The notes under the pieces were generated by a model that did no database searches, was not told where the DNA came from, and saw only the letters and a program-made list of their open reading frames with translations. This document shows, piece after piece, positions 20,022-29,355 of a stretch of DNA of 64,000 bases. Position 1 is the first letter of the stretch; every line of letters starts with the position of its first letter. Source of the DNA: Rhizobium jaguaris (GTDB lineage: Bacteria; Pseudomonadota; Alphaproteobacteria; Rhizobiales; Rhizobiaceae); assembly GCF_003627755.1 (NCBI RefSeq), contig NZ_CP032695.1:558001-622000 (forward strand), in the 5' to 3' direction. Made by a program: the position numbers and the translations under genes.

Positions 20022-20755
20022 GGGACACGCTCCACCTTCGAGGCAAACAAATAGCCTCCAAGGCGCACCGTCTTGATGAATGTCGGATCTTTCAAATTCG
20101 GTTCGATCTTTTGCCGGACGCGGCTGATGTGCGCATCGATGCTGCGCTCAACTGGTCCCGCCGCGCCGGCGTGCGTCATCGAAAGCAGTTGCTCGCGCGT
20201 GAGCACCTTGTTGGGATTGCGGCAGAATGCCCACAGAAGGTCGAACTCCGCCGTCGTCATGGAGACCTGAGCGCCCTCCGCATCAAGAAGCTGACGGCTT
20301 CTCGGGTCGATGCGCCAGCCTGCGAAGGTCATCGGACCGAGCTCTTCCTCGGCGGGTTCGTTCGCATCTGTCGCTCGTCGGAGGATATTTTTCACACGTG
20401 CCATCAACTCCCGTGAGTTGAAAGGCTTCGTGACATAATCATCCGCCCCTAGCTCAAGTCCCAGGATGCGGTCAATGTCGTCTCGCAGAGCCGTCAGCAT
20501 CAAAATCGGGATCTTCCGGGAGGACCGCAGGCGTCTGCAAATGCTGAATCCATCCTCTCCGGGCAACATCGCATCAAGGAGAATTAAGTCGAAATTGGAG
20601 CGGGCGAGTGTCCGGTCCATCTCCGTCCCGTTGGCCACGGAGGACGCCAGGAACCCGCTATTGTTGACGAGATCGACAAGCATGCTCGCAATGTCGAGAT
20701 CGTCTTCGACAATCAGAATCCGGGCTTGTTCGGGCACAGTCACTCCATACGCCAT
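20018..20755 (-). CDS. OmpR-family response regulator
   Basis: A 245-residue regulator. Receiver: VEDDLDIA, phospho-acceptor Asp in LILLDAMLPGEDG, LTALRDD and TKPFNSREL. Effector: winged helix with EFDLLWAFCRNPNKVLTREQLL and ERSIDAHISRVRQKIE. It overlaps the kinase start by 4 bases. It closely resembles the pair at 9.1-11.1 kb in architecture, so the two systems may be distant paralogues with different inputs. Confidence 0.93.
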   Translation of the reverse strand: MAYGVTVPEQARILIVEDDLDIASMLVDLVNNSGFLASSVANGTEMDRTLARSNFDLILLDAMLPGEDGFSICRRLRSSRKIPILMLTALRDDIDRILGLELGADDYVTKPFNSRELMARVKNILRRATDANEPAEEELGPMTFAGWRIDPRSRQLLDAEGAQVSMTTAEFDLLWAFCRNPNKVLTREQLLSMTHAGAAGPVERSIDAHISRVRQKIEPNLKDPTFIKTVRLGGYLFASKVERVP

Positions 20756-20918
20756 GATCGTTCTTTGCTGCTGCTAATACAGCTATCAGCTCTTGTGTGA
20801 AGTTATATTCGATAATGTTGCGATATATTGCAGCGGGGCAGCCAGGTGCTCCATCCCTTGATGTCCTCACTTTGGCGCAGAGGAATGGCGCCGCAGTCGG
20901 CATCTCTCGGGAGTAAAA

Positions 20919-21200
20919 TCAAGTGGGGTTCTTGACGGCGACCTTTTCGAACAGATCGCCGCGAAATACGGTATCGACGATAATCGTGGTGATGTAGCAG
21001 GCACGAATGGCCAGTAGGAAAAACAACACCAGCGAGATTATGCTCACCGTGTAGTGCCTGAACGCGGAGCGCTTCGGCATGCCCGCTATCAGGTCGCTCG
21101 CGGCGCTCCTGAAGAGCCGCCACACCGCTATGATGGCAAACAGCGCTGTCAAAATGTAGCCGCTTAACGATGCCGCACCCATTATCCAGACCATTGTCAT
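20919..21200 (-). CDS. Small membrane protein of unknown function
   Basis: A 93-residue protein with two or three hydrophobic segments (VWIMGAASLSGYILTALFAIIAVW, and SIISLVLFFLLAIRACYITTIIV) separated by a basic loop. I do not recognise a family. The frame extends upstream but the first 44 residues are unlike a membrane-protein N-terminus; ATG at 21200 or two codons later fits GGCGGAAG as ribosome-binding site. Neighbours give no functional clue. Confidence 0.5.
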   Translation of the reverse strand: MTMVWIMGAASLSGYILTALFAIIAVWRLFRSAASDLIAGMPKRSAFRHYTVSIISLVLFFLLAIRACYITTIIVDTVFRGDLFEKVAVKNPT

Positions 21201-21335
21201 GCTTCCGCCGTAAAATAGCAGCTCCCCCCTCGGCGCTGCGGCTTGAAGATGTTGGACAGAAAATCCAAAGGGGCATGCGTTCCGATCGCGTGTCGAGCCG
21301 AATTCGTCTCGAACAGGGCTATGATCGGCCATGTC

Positions 21336-21815
21336 TCAGCTCTTTGGGCTCGCCGCGATGTAGCTTCCGAGCAGAGATCTTGCGGATGTAAGCAATCGAG
21401 AGGGCCATCTGGCGTCTGCACCGGCCGTTGCATTCGACGTCGATCCGGCCTGGGTGACTTCGGTTCTGCCGGGCCTTGGTTCGATGAGCGCCCTGATTCG
21501 CTGGAGGAACCCGGTGTCGTCAAATTGCTTCGACGAGGTGACCAGGCCGCTGTCGGAGGGGACTGCGTGAAAAAAGACCTCGAGATTCACCACGGGTATT
21601 GAGCGAATATTGCGGACGATATCAATGTCGGGACGCGTGGTGACGGCGAGACCGTATCGATCCGAACAGAGGGCGTCGAACACTTCCGGTATCGACAATG
21701 CAACTGTCGTTTCATACCCGTGCTCCGCCAACTTCGTCGCGATGACATGAGCGGCGCCGTTCGGCAGAAATATCAAAATGAGCTTTTGGGCGCTCGTCGC
21801 TAGGTCTGAGACCAT
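21336..21815 (-). CDS. Hypothetical protein, possible degenerate receiver-like domain
   Basis: A 159-residue soluble protein. The N-terminal 100 residues alternate hydrophobic strands and helices (LILIFLPNGAAHVIATKLAEHGY, DRYGLAVTTRPDIDIV, IPVVNLEVFFHA), which resembles a response-regulator or Rossmann-like fold, but the acidic pocket and Lys are not recognisable. The C-terminal 50 residues are Arg/Ser/Ala-rich and probably disordered. A strong ACAGGAGAATTGTC site supports the start. Confidence 0.5.
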   Translation of the reverse strand: MVSDLATSAQKLILIFLPNGAAHVIATKLAEHGYETTVALSIPEVFDALCSDRYGLAVTTRPDIDIVRNIRSIPVVNLEVFFHAVPSDSGLVTSSKQFDDTGFLQRIRALIEPRPGRTEVTQAGSTSNATAGADARWPSRLLTSARSLLGSYIAASPKS

Positions 21816-22046
21816 GACAATTCTCCTGTGTGCAAGAAGAGATTAGCCGTTGCGCGTCTCGCTGTTTGTTTGGTTTTGTTCGATTTTATTGCGAGTGGGC
21901 GCGACAGCTTTGCTGTCGGCAAGCAGGTAAAACAGTGAGTATCGTTTGGATGCTTCTTATATTGAGCCCCGATGGCGCGGCTCTCGAACGATTGTGAATA
22001 TCCTTGCAATCTGATGATTTGAGCGTGCCTGAAAAAGGGCTGCATC

Positions 22047-22631
22047 TCACCAATCCGTGGGAATGACGTGATCCAGCATCTTGCGCCCTCCCTTGAGGGC
22101 CGCCCCGGAAGCGTCCGCCACCCGGCTCACGACATACGTCGCATCTTTCAATGGTGAGAAGCCGGGTTCATCCGCGTGGTCGTCGCTCGCCTGCAATAGC
22201 AGATTGCCAGCATGGTCGTTGTCGAGGGGGTATCCCGCGATCATGGGGTCCTTGGTCTCGCACTGCGGCAGGCATTCGTTGAACCGCAGCACATCTGACG
22301 ACGCCGGAAGCGGCGCTTTTGCCTTTTGCGAGTGGACTCGGGGTATCACCAGCTTCGCCAAACTGGTCGATCTTGCCACTGGAATGGGGACAGCCGCATT
22401 CGCGATCGCTGGTAGCGGCGCCGCCGGACTTGTGTCGACCGCTGCCTGCAGGCTGTTGATGGTTGGTGAGCTGTCGAGTTTGCTATCACCAACCGCAACT
22501 GGGCCGAGACTCTCGATTTGTGTCGCTGCACAAAACAGCCCGACGACGGCGGCGCATGCACATAGTGCTAACCCCGCACCCAAGAAGGAGCCGTCTCGAG
22601 CACTTCTCAATTCAATCTGCCTCATCTCCAT
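22047..22631 (-). CDS. Single-membrane-span hypothetical protein
   Basis: A 194-residue protein with a basic N-terminus, one strongly hydrophobic segment (FLGAGLALCACAAVVGLFCAA, about residues 18-38) and a Pro/Ala-rich extracytoplasmic part with three Cys, including FNECLPQCETK. It is anchored rather than secreted, as there is no clear cleavage site. ATG at 22631 is chosen because AAGGAG lies 7 bases before it; the frame is open for 13 more codons upstream. No family recognised. Confidence 0.5.
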   Translation of the reverse strand: MEMRQIELRSARDGSFLGAGLALCACAAVVGLFCAATQIESLGPVAVGDSKLDSSPTINSLQAAVDTSPAAPLPAIANAAVPIPVARSTSLAKLVIPRVHSQKAKAPLPASSDVLRFNECLPQCETKDPMIAGYPLDNDHAGNLLLQASDDHADEPGFSPLKDATYVVSRVADASGAALKGGRKMLDHVIPTDW

Positions 22632-22776
22632 CGCGCGCTCCTTGGGGGCGTTACATCTGATGGACGGCATTGAGGCGCGCCAAATACGGCGGGCTGTTCG
22701 TCAAAAAGTGGCGGCTCGGGGGTGATTTGCAAAGAAATGTTGCAGGAAAGCCCGAGCCTGCGGCGCCGTTTTTCTT

Positions 22777-23631
22777 TCAAGGCAATACGGGTTCGACCGC
22801 ATGGAAATGGTCGTCACGCGCAAAATGGTATAGCTCATCGTTGAACCTGGCAGGATTCTCCAGAAAGGGTGCGTGTCCGGTCGAGGCATACCAGGATGCT
22901 GTCGCCTGAGGGCAGCATGCCAGAAGGTGTCGCCCCATTGCCGGCAGGATTACGGTGTCCTCTTGGCCTTGGGTCATAAGGACAGGCAGTGTAAGTGCAG
23001 TTAGCATGTCGTCAGAATCGATTTCGCGGGCGAGCAGGGCAGCCCGGATCTTCGCTGGCACGGCCATGTTCCAGCAAATTGCCATCTCGAACAGATCGGA
23101 AGGCAGTTGCGAATAAGTGCAGCCGCGTACGAAATTGCGGATTGCTTCAATGTTGCTGGGCAAGTCGTCGCTCGTGGCGCCAATGACATGGTCGAGAAAG
23201 CCTGGGCCAATCAGGGCGCCAAGCGCCGCCTTATTCATGGTGGTCGCCGCGCCCACGAAGTTGATGCCCGCAACACGGCCAGGTCCATGAGCGCGGAGAT
23301 AGTCGCAGATGATGTAGCCGGCGTAGGACCAGCCCACGAGAACCGGACTAGCAAGGTTGAGTTGATCTATGACGGCGGCAATATCGTCTGCCCAGAGCTG
23401 CGGTTCAGTATAGTGCCCGGCTTCAAGCGGGGCGTCCGACATGCCATGACCGCGCAGATCCATGGCTACCAGGCGAAAATCCTCCGCAAGCGCGCTTTCA
23501 TATTGGTTTTTCCAGCACAGATGGTTCTGCGACCATCCGTGGATGAAAAAGATCGACGGCGCGTCTTCTTTTCCCCACTCGCGAACGTGCAGTCGCAATC
23601 CTGCACCGCCAGTTACAGTGTGAATCTTCAT
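22777..23631 (-). CDS. Alpha/beta-hydrolase fold protein
   Basis: A 284-residue alpha/beta hydrolase. The oxyanion region FIHGWSQNHLCW, the nucleophile elbow GWSYAG (GxSxG), acid QGQEDTV and catalytic His in STGHAPFLEN are all present, so it should be active as an esterase, lactonase or C-C hydrolase in the cytoplasm. ATG at 23631 is chosen with AGGGAGG seven bases upstream. Its upstream neighbour on the same strand (23755) is a regulator whose C-terminal half is also an alpha/beta hydrolase, so that regulator is a likely controller. Confidence 0.88.
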   Translation of the reverse strand: MKIHTVTGGAGLRLHVREWGKEDAPSIFFIHGWSQNHLCWKNQYESALAEDFRLVAMDLRGHGMSDAPLEAGHYTEPQLWADDIAAVIDQLNLASPVLVGWSYAGYIICDYLRAHGPGRVAGINFVGAATTMNKAALGALIGPGFLDHVIGATSDDLPSNIEAIRNFVRGCTYSQLPSDLFEMAICWNMAVPAKIRAALLAREIDSDDMLTALTLPVLMTQGQEDTVILPAMGRHLLACCPQATASWYASTGHAPFLENPARFNDELYHFARDDHFHAVEPVLP

Positions 23632-23754
23632 CGTCATGCCTCCCTGTGAGGGTCGAATGCAGCAAGAAGCACGCTATTTTGCCTGCGTGAGAAAGAGTGT
23701 GGGGGCAATCGTTGAAAATGCCGGCCCAATCGTTGAAAGAGCGCAGCCAACAGG

Positions 23755-25353
23755 TCAAGGCATTCTAACCTGCGGCTCCGCCGTTTCGGCGACGAACCGC
23801 CTTACTTCACGAATAAACTGCTCAAAGGCGGGCTCGCTGGAGAGAAGAATGTGATTGGCGCTATCGAGATCGACAAATCGAGCGCCAGGGATTCCGGCTG
23901 CAAACTCCCTTCCAGACTGGAAGGGAACGACAGCGTCTTTCCTGGCATGCAAGACGAGCGTTGGAACCGTCACCTGCGACAGGACGTCTGAAACGTCGAT
24001 TTCCCCGAATGCTTCGTGCAGGCGACCCGCGTTGCCAGGCGACACCGAAATGCGCTGCAGTTCGTCAAACCAATCCATCTGCACCTGGTCCGCCCCTGGG
24101 ATGAACATTGCTGTGAAGAGATGCCGAAACACCGGATTGTTCTGTCCCCAGCCTTCCCGGATCAGTGCGGTCATCGCCTCGTGCGTGGCTACTTCATGGC
24201 TGTCGCTTCGCTTCCTCCAGCCCTTTACAAATCCTCCGTATAGGACAAGCCCTGAAAGCCGTTCAGGATGTCGGACGGCATAGGCAACAGAGACGGCGCA
24301 GCTTTGCGATACGCCCAGAAGTGTGAATCGGTCGAGGCCGGCCGCGTCGACCACGCTCTCCAGGTCTGCGATCATCGCCGCAAACGACAGATCCTCGGCA
24401 ACCCAGTCCGAGAGACCGGTGCCACGTTCGTCGTAGCGTATGAGCATCGTTTTTTCCGAAAGGGCGTCGATCCAATGCCTCCACACTGGACTTTCCCAAT
24501 CATATTGGAGATGCGACATCCAGTGTGCGGCTCGCACGATCGGTGATCCGTGTCCACGCACCGCATAGGCAATCGTCACCTGGTCCGCGGTCTTGCAGAA
24601 GCGAATTTCGTGCGATCTCTTGCCGGGCGCCACGGGCAGCAAAGGGGCAAACGCCCGAGAGTTAGGACCTGATTCTAGTGCGAAAGGTCCAGGTGGCTGA
24701 TATGGAGCATCGCGACCAGACTGCATCGGTTTGGTCGCGGAATTTGACGACTCCGGCCACTGCTCGGGCAGACCGACGTCGGCTATTTCTTCGATAAGTC
24801 TGTCGAGCACCATGGAATGAGCCTGCACACGCTCGGGATTGTCGCGAAGGCGTCGGATGAGGGTGCGCAGGATCGCCGTGTGCAGCCGAAACGCTCTGTC
24901 CCGGTGATATAGCCGCCACGCTTCAAAGTTTGGGCAGTGCGGCAGGCTGAGGCCTTCGAGAAATTCACCGCGAAATATCGTCGCCAGCGACTCCAGTGTC
25001 GACGTATCCAAGGCGTCGAGGTCCGCGGGTCGAAGGGAGACTATGCCCTTGAAGTCCACGCTGACCGTCTGGGGGCTGAGAAGAACGGAATTGTGGTCCG
25101 CATGCAGACGTTCATGACCTTCCGTGTTCACGATTGGCCTGATTTTGTGGAGGCTCCACCTTAAGGAAGCTCGAGGATCATCCGGAATTTCCCAGAACAT
25201 CCTGCAAAGGTGGTCGCGACGCTGGGGTCTTCCGATGACGGCCAAATAACCAAGAAGGGCACGGGTTTTCTTCGACTTTGGCAGGGGCAACAGCCGTCCC
25301 TGCTGTCTGACGTTGAGTTCGCCCAATACCTCTATTGTCAGTTGGTCGACCAT
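23755..25353 (-). CDS. SARP/BTAD-type regulator fused to an alpha/beta-hydrolase domain
   Basis: A 532-residue fusion. Residues 1-90 form an OmpR-like winged helix of the SARP type (LTIEVLGELNVRQQGRLLPLPKSKKTRALLGYLA), followed by a helical BTAD-like region to about 190 and a disordered Pro/Ser linker. Residues about 250-520 are an alpha/beta hydrolase similar to those fused to some adenylate cyclases (TIAYAVRGHG, LIRYDERGTGLSDW, HARKDAVVPF, ANHILL). The nucleophile elbow reads GVSQSC, so the final Gly of GxSxG is changed and hydrolytic activity is doubtful. I infer a ligand-sensing regulator for the hydrolase gene immediately downstream. Confidence 0.78.
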   Translation of the reverse strand: MVDQLTIEVLGELNVRQQGRLLPLPKSKKTRALLGYLAVIGRPQRRDHLCRMFWEIPDDPRASLRWSLHKIRPIVNTEGHERLHADHNSVLLSPQTVSVDFKGIVSLRPADLDALDTSTLESLATIFRGEFLEGLSLPHCPNFEAWRLYHRDRAFRLHTAILRTLIRRLRDNPERVQAHSMVLDRLIEEIADVGLPEQWPESSNSATKPMQSGRDAPYQPPGPFALESGPNSRAFAPLLPVAPGKRSHEIRFCKTADQVTIAYAVRGHGSPIVRAAHWMSHLQYDWESPVWRHWIDALSEKTMLIRYDERGTGLSDWVAEDLSFAAMIADLESVVDAAGLDRFTLLGVSQSCAVSVAYAVRHPERLSGLVLYGGFVKGWRKRSDSHEVATHEAMTALIREGWGQNNPVFRHLFTAMFIPGADQVQMDWFDELQRISVSPGNAGRLHEAFGEIDVSDVLSQVTVPTLVLHARKDAVVPFQSGREFAAGIPGARFVDLDSANHILLSSEPAFEQFIREVRRFVAETAEPQVRMP

Positions 25354-25480
25354 GATGCACCGACTTGACGGTAGTCTTCAGGCAACAGCTTAGAACAATG
25401 CAGTTCAAGATGAAATCAGCGCCGTTGCGAGCATTCCACGCTTGGTATCTGGCGACCGAATGGATGAGCTGAGCCCGGTT

Positions 25481-26383
25481 TCATTCGTCTCCGGCAAGAA
25501 TGAGGCCACGCAGGGGTTCCGTGTGGTAACGAGCATGAAAGCTCTCCGGCGCCCGCATCCAGTTTCCGACGTCGATGTTGAGGAAACGGTCCGGCTCGAC
25601 GAAAGCATGGACATGCCCGTCACCTGAGAGCGTGTGAACCAAATAGCCGGCTCGGCGAATACCGTGAACGGGATACTGCAAGCCGTCCCGATCAATGACG
25701 AAGGCTGTCGAAGGCGCCCAGATCTGTTGGAGATTTTGCCAAGTCGCGGTCTTGTAGTCATGGATGTGGCCGCTGCATACCAGCGCATCGCTGGCCGGCG
25801 ACAGAGCGTCCCTCAGCCGGTTCCGGTGTTCGGGGTAAAGCGCGCTCTGGCTGAGCACAGTTTCGTCCGGCGTGCCCATATAGAGCGGCTTGTGCTTGAA
25901 GACCATCAGACGGCGGCCGGCCGCGCTGGCGGCGGCCTCCTCGACCATGACCTGCTGTTGTGCTTCCCCCTCGAGGCCGCTTCCCGGCAGCATCGAATTG
26001 AGGCCGACCAGCCGCCAGTGGCTGCCGATGTCGCGCGTCCAGAAATCCGGCCCGAAATGGCGGAGGTAAGCTTCGCGGCGGGCGGTGGTGATCACCGTTT
26101 CGCCGCCGCGCACGTCCGGCAGGCTGTTGCCGATATCGTGGTTGCCCGGCACGAAGGCGATAGGACCGCGGATGCGCTTAAATTGTCGGGCGGCGAAGGC
26201 GAGCTCGGCCTCGAATTGCGCCCCTTCCATCGACATATCGCCGGTGCAGACGACGAGATCGTAAGTCTCGGCGGCGAGCAGCTCCACCAGCACTTCCCAA
26301 TTGTGCTGGAAGAAGGGGCGGCGGCGGCCGAGATGAGGATCGGATATCTGGATGATGCGGAACTGATCGGAAGAGTTTTGCAT
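25481..26383 (-). CDS. Calcineurin-like (class III) metallophosphoesterase
   Basis: A 300-residue dinuclear-metal phosphoesterase related to CpdA-type phosphodiesterases. All metal motifs are visible: D-x-H in ISDPHLG (about residue 12), CTGDMS, GNHD in PGNHDIG, H in FKHKPLY and GHIHD. ATG at 26383 is chosen because the family N-terminus (FRIIQISDPH) starts just after it. It is the last gene of the ABC-transporter/methyltransferase operon (35-base gap). I infer it hydrolyses an imported phosphodiester or phosphomonoester; substrate not deducible. Confidence 0.88.
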   Translation of the reverse strand: MQNSSDQFRIIQISDPHLGRRRPFFQHNWEVLVELLAAETYDLVVCTGDMSMEGAQFEAELAFAARQFKRIRGPIAFVPGNHDIGNSLPDVRGGETVITTARREAYLRHFGPDFWTRDIGSHWRLVGLNSMLPGSGLEGEAQQQVMVEEAAASAAGRRLMVFKHKPLYMGTPDETVLSQSALYPEHRNRLRDALSPASDALVCSGHIHDYKTATWQNLQQIWAPSTAFVIDRDGLQYPVHGIRRAGYLVHTLSGDGHVHAFVEPDRFLNIDVGNWMRAPESFHARYHTEPLRGLILAGDE

Positions 26384-26418
26384 GCGAAGGCCTATTTGTT
26401 GGCGAAAGGAGGATGCAC

Positions 26419-27243
26419 TCAGGCGGCCGGATCGTCGGCCCGCGTCGCGGTGACGACCCTGGTGACGTAGTCGATCGGCAGGATACCGTTCTGCGAATGG
26501 GTTCGGATCAGCTGTGTCAGCCTTTCGAGATAGGCCGCCTCGCCGATCGTCGCGATGGCGCGCTGAGTGATCGTCGAGGAGAGGCTGAAGCTGATGAAAT
26601 CCTTTTCCGACAGGGCGGTTCGCCATTCGAAATCCCGCGTCGCGACGGATGATGACCGTTCATACACGTAAAGCTCCGCAGCGACGTCGAGCGCCCGATA
26701 TTGCCCGTCAAAGGCGGGGAAGGTGCCGCGCCGGTAGCCGTTCACTGCGGTTTCGTGCAGGTTCTCGTAGGCGGCTAGCCATTCGCTGTGCCACCACCGG
26801 CGGATGTTCTGCAGGACGACCAGGCGGCCGCCGGGGCAAAGGCATCGGAAGGCCTCTGCGTAGAAGACCGGTCGATCGAACCAGTGAACAGCGGTCGCGG
26901 CGGTGATCACCGCTGCGGCCCCATCGGAAAAGGGAAGTTTTTCGGCCGAACCGGCTATAAAGGTTATGTTGCCGATATCGGCCGATGCGGATTGTGCCAT
27001 GCGCCGCATGTCGGCGCTCGGCTCGATCCCGACCGTCTCGGCCTGTGGCAGGAGGCGGGCAATCTGGCGGGTGAAGATGCCTGTTCCGGCACCCACGTCG
27101 ACGACCAGGCCGGACAAGCCGCCGAGGTCTGCGATAGCCGCATCCGGATAGCTTGGGCGTGCTTCGTTGTAGCTGATTGCCAGCCCATCATAGGGGCTGG
27201 CGGTGACGGCCGAATCCGCCGTGTTGTTATCGATTGAAGTCAT
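26419..27243 (-). CDS. SAM-dependent methyltransferase (class I)
   Basis: A 274-residue Rossmann-fold methyltransferase. Motif I VVDVGAGTGIFTRQIA (about residue 46), an acidic residue ending motif II (GIEPSADM), and ATAVHWFDRPVFYAEAFRCLCPGGRLVV are typical of the Methyltransf_11 type. The HWF motif after motif IV is shared with a family of small-molecule methyltransferases. The start codon overlaps the stop of the substrate-binding-protein gene by 4 bases, so it is translationally tied to the transporter. That is unusual for a Ugp-like operon. Confidence 0.88.
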   Translation of the reverse strand: MTSIDNNTADSAVTASPYDGLAISYNEARPSYPDAAIADLGGLSGLVVDVGAGTGIFTRQIARLLPQAETVGIEPSADMRRMAQSASADIGNITFIAGSAEKLPFSDGAAAVITAATAVHWFDRPVFYAEAFRCLCPGGRLVVLQNIRRWWHSEWLAAYENLHETAVNGYRRGTFPAFDGQYRALDVAAELYVYERSSSVATRDFEWRTALSEKDFISFSLSSTITQRAIATIGEAAYLERLTQLIRTHSQNGILPIDYVTRVVTATRADDPAA

Positions 27244-28499
27244 TGCAGCAGGGCCTGTACGTCATGGGTGATCGCCGGAGCGGTTTCCGAAGCTGTCTTC
27301 TTGCCAGTCACGATCGCTTCGAGATGTCCCTTGATGACATCGATGATCTTCAGACCGTTCGGCCCGGGAAAGGCATACCAGCCGGTGAGGACCGGGATCT
27401 GCTTGATGCTGGTCTGATAGTTCGGCTGGCTCTTGTAGAAGTCGCCAAGCAGATCAGGCGTGTTTATGGCGATGTTGTTGCTCGGCAGGTAGCCCGTATG
27501 GCGAGCCATGATTGTCTGGCCAATCGGGCCGGTGGCGAACTTGATGTATTTCCAGGCCGTCTTCTGCTTTTCCGCATCCTTCGTCAGCATCAACGCGGCA
27601 TTGCCGCCAGCCGGCAGACGACCGTCAGCGGACGGCAGAGGAAAAGGGTAGGTGCGGAACTTGAAATTCTGGCCGACCGCGGCCGTTGCCTTGCCGAGGT
27701 TGGAGCTGGAGTCGGCGAAGATCGCGATCTTGCCGGCTGCAAAAGCGGGGCGCGCCTGGGCGGAGGGGAGGTTGGGCATGCTGGCCTTGGCGAAGCTCTC
27801 CACCGTTTCCAGCGCCTTAATGCCGGCCGGGCCGTCGAGCGCAGCTGTCTTTTCGTCGGCGCTCAACATCTGGCCGCCATAGCTGAAGTCGAGGCTCTGG
27901 AACATCCAGTTTCCGGTGATGTCCCACTGGAAATAGAAGCCGGTCACGCCGTTTGCCGGATTGTCGAGCCGCTTGCCGAGCGCCACCATGTCGGCCCAGT
28001 TCGTCGGAAATTGCTCGGGATCGACATTAGCCGCCTTCAGAAGATCGAGGTTGACGTAGACGAGCGGTGTCGAGACCGCGAACGGAATGGCGTAATAGCG
28101 ATCCTTGAGCGTACCGATGCGCAGCATGCCAGCATCGTAGCCGAGCTTGTCGGCGCCGCCGTCAGCCTCGATGAAGGAGTTGAGCGGCACGGCCAGATCA
28201 CGATCCACCAGGCTGCGGATCAGGTTCTGGCCCTGAAAGACGACGTCAGGCAGATCGCCGATGAGCGCGCCGCGCAGCAGGCTCTGGGTTGCGGTCTCAT
28301 AGCTGTCGGCCGGAGCGAGGAAACTGATCTTGATGCCGGGATTTTCCGCTTCGAAGCGGGTCTTGATCTCCTCGTGAGCTTCGGCCGTTGTGCGGTCATT
28401 GGCATAGAGGACGTTGATCGTGGTGTCCGCCGCCCGCGCGGCACCGGCGGTCAGGCCGAGCAAACCGGCTAGCGCAAGGGATTTGACGAGAGATTGCAT
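27240..28499 (-). CDS. ABC transporter periplasmic substrate-binding protein, UgpB-like
   Basis: A 419-residue extracellular solute-binding protein of family 1. The Sec signal peptide is MQSLVKSLALAGLLGLTAGAARA; ATG at 28499 gives this start, while the frame continues upstream into the permease gene region and is not used. Mature domains are type-I/II periplasmic binding lobes with DLPDVVFQGQNLIRSL and the WYAFPGPNGLKI region near the C-terminus. It delivers a sugar, polyol phosphate or phosphodiester to the adjacent permeases. The combination with a PhnF-type regulator and phosphoesterase favours a phosphorylated ligand (inference). Confidence 0.9.
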   Translation of the reverse strand: MQSLVKSLALAGLLGLTAGAARAADTTINVLYANDRTTAEAHEEIKTRFEAENPGIKISFLAPADSYETATQSLLRGALIGDLPDVVFQGQNLIRSLVDRDLAVPLNSFIEADGGADKLGYDAGMLRIGTLKDRYYAIPFAVSTPLVYVNLDLLKAANVDPEQFPTNWADMVALGKRLDNPANGVTGFYFQWDITGNWMFQSLDFSYGGQMLSADEKTAALDGPAGIKALETVESFAKASMPNLPSAQARPAFAAGKIAIFADSSSNLGKATAAVGQNFKFRTYPFPLPSADGRLPAGGNAALMLTKDAEKQKTAWKYIKFATGPIGQTIMARHTGYLPSNNIAINTPDLLGDFYKSQPNYQTSIKQIPVLTGWYAFPGPNGLKIIDVIKGHLEAIVTGKKTASETAPAITHDVQALLQ

Positions 28500-28518
28500 G
28501 AATGAACTCCGTGCTGAT

Positions 28519-29355
28519 CTACTTGAGGGAGGAGGAAGCAAGCCCTTCGATGAACCATCGCTGGGCGAGAACGAAGGCGAGGAGAAGCGGCAGGATGATA
28601 AGCACCGCGCCGGCCATGAGCGGGCCGAAATCAGAACCGGCCTCAACGCTTCGGAAGGCTGCAGCGCCGAGGGAGGGTGGCATGAGATCCTTGCTCTTGA
28701 TAACGATTGACGGCCAGAAGAGGTCGTTCCAGTGGGCAACGACAGAGAAGATGGAAAATGCAATGGTTGCCGGCAGCGCCATCGGGACCATGATGCGCCA
28801 GACGATCGCCAGTTCGGAAAGCCCGTCGAGCCGCGCAGCCTGGACAATATCGTCGGGGATCGACTTGAACGACTGGCGAAACAGGAAGATGCCGAAGGGC
28901 GAGATGATGAAGGGCAGGATCAGGGCGGCATAAGTGTTCAGGATGCCGAGCTTGTAGCAGAGAATGAAAAGCGGTAGCGCCAGCACTTGATGCGGCAACA
29001 GCAGGCCGACGAGAACCAATGCTAAGAGCAGATTTCGCCCGGGGAACTTCAGCTTGGCGAGCGCATAGGCGCAAGGCGCACAGAAGAGGATCTGCAGGGC
29101 GAGGATGGCAAAGCAGACGATTGCGCCGTTCACCATGAAGCGCGCGAGCGGCGCAGTGCTGAGCGCCTTGCTGTAGTTTTCGTAGGCATCCCAATGCTGC
29201 GGAATAAGCGCGAAGGGCGAGCCGAAGATCTCGTTCGGCGGCTTTACCGACAGGCTTACCATCCAGATGAAGGGAATGAGAGCGAAGAGCGTGGTCGGCA
29301 GCAGAGCTGCGTGCCGACCAAGGCCGATGCCGAGGCGGAATGGGGAGACGGTCAT
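28519..29355 (-). CDS. ABC sugar permease, MalG/UgpE-like
   Basis: A 278-residue inner-membrane permease with six hydrophobic segments. The EAA loop contacting the ATPase is visible at ARLDGLSELAIVWRIMVPMALPA (about residues 190-212). It forms the heterodimeric channel with the 316-residue permease encoded just upstream, whose stop codon overlaps its start by 4 bases. It ends 19 bases before the binding-protein gene. Confidence 0.92.
   Translation of the reverse strand: MTVSPFRLGIGLGRHAALLPTTLFALIPFIWMVSLSVKPPNEIFGSPFALIPQHWDAYENYSKALSTAPLARFMVNGAIVCFAILALQILFCAPCAYALAKLKFPGRNLLLALVLVGLLLPHQVLALPLFILCYKLGILNTYAALILPFIISPFGIFLFRQSFKSIPDDIVQAARLDGLSELAIVWRIMVPMALPATIAFSIFSVVAHWNDLFWPSIVIKSKDLMPPSLGAAAFRSVEAGSDFGPLMAGAVLIILPLLLAFVLAQRWFIEGLASSSLK

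Noticed and set aside
18593..20820. TTCGATAATGTTG repeated at 18593 and 20808, flanking the second two-component system
   Set aside because: A 13-base identity is expected several times by chance in 64 kb; no further similarity around it and no third copy noticed.
28500..28847. N-terminal extension of the UgpB-like protein into the permease gene
   Set aside because: The signal peptide begins exactly at ATG 28499; the upstream residues are out-of-frame permease sequence.
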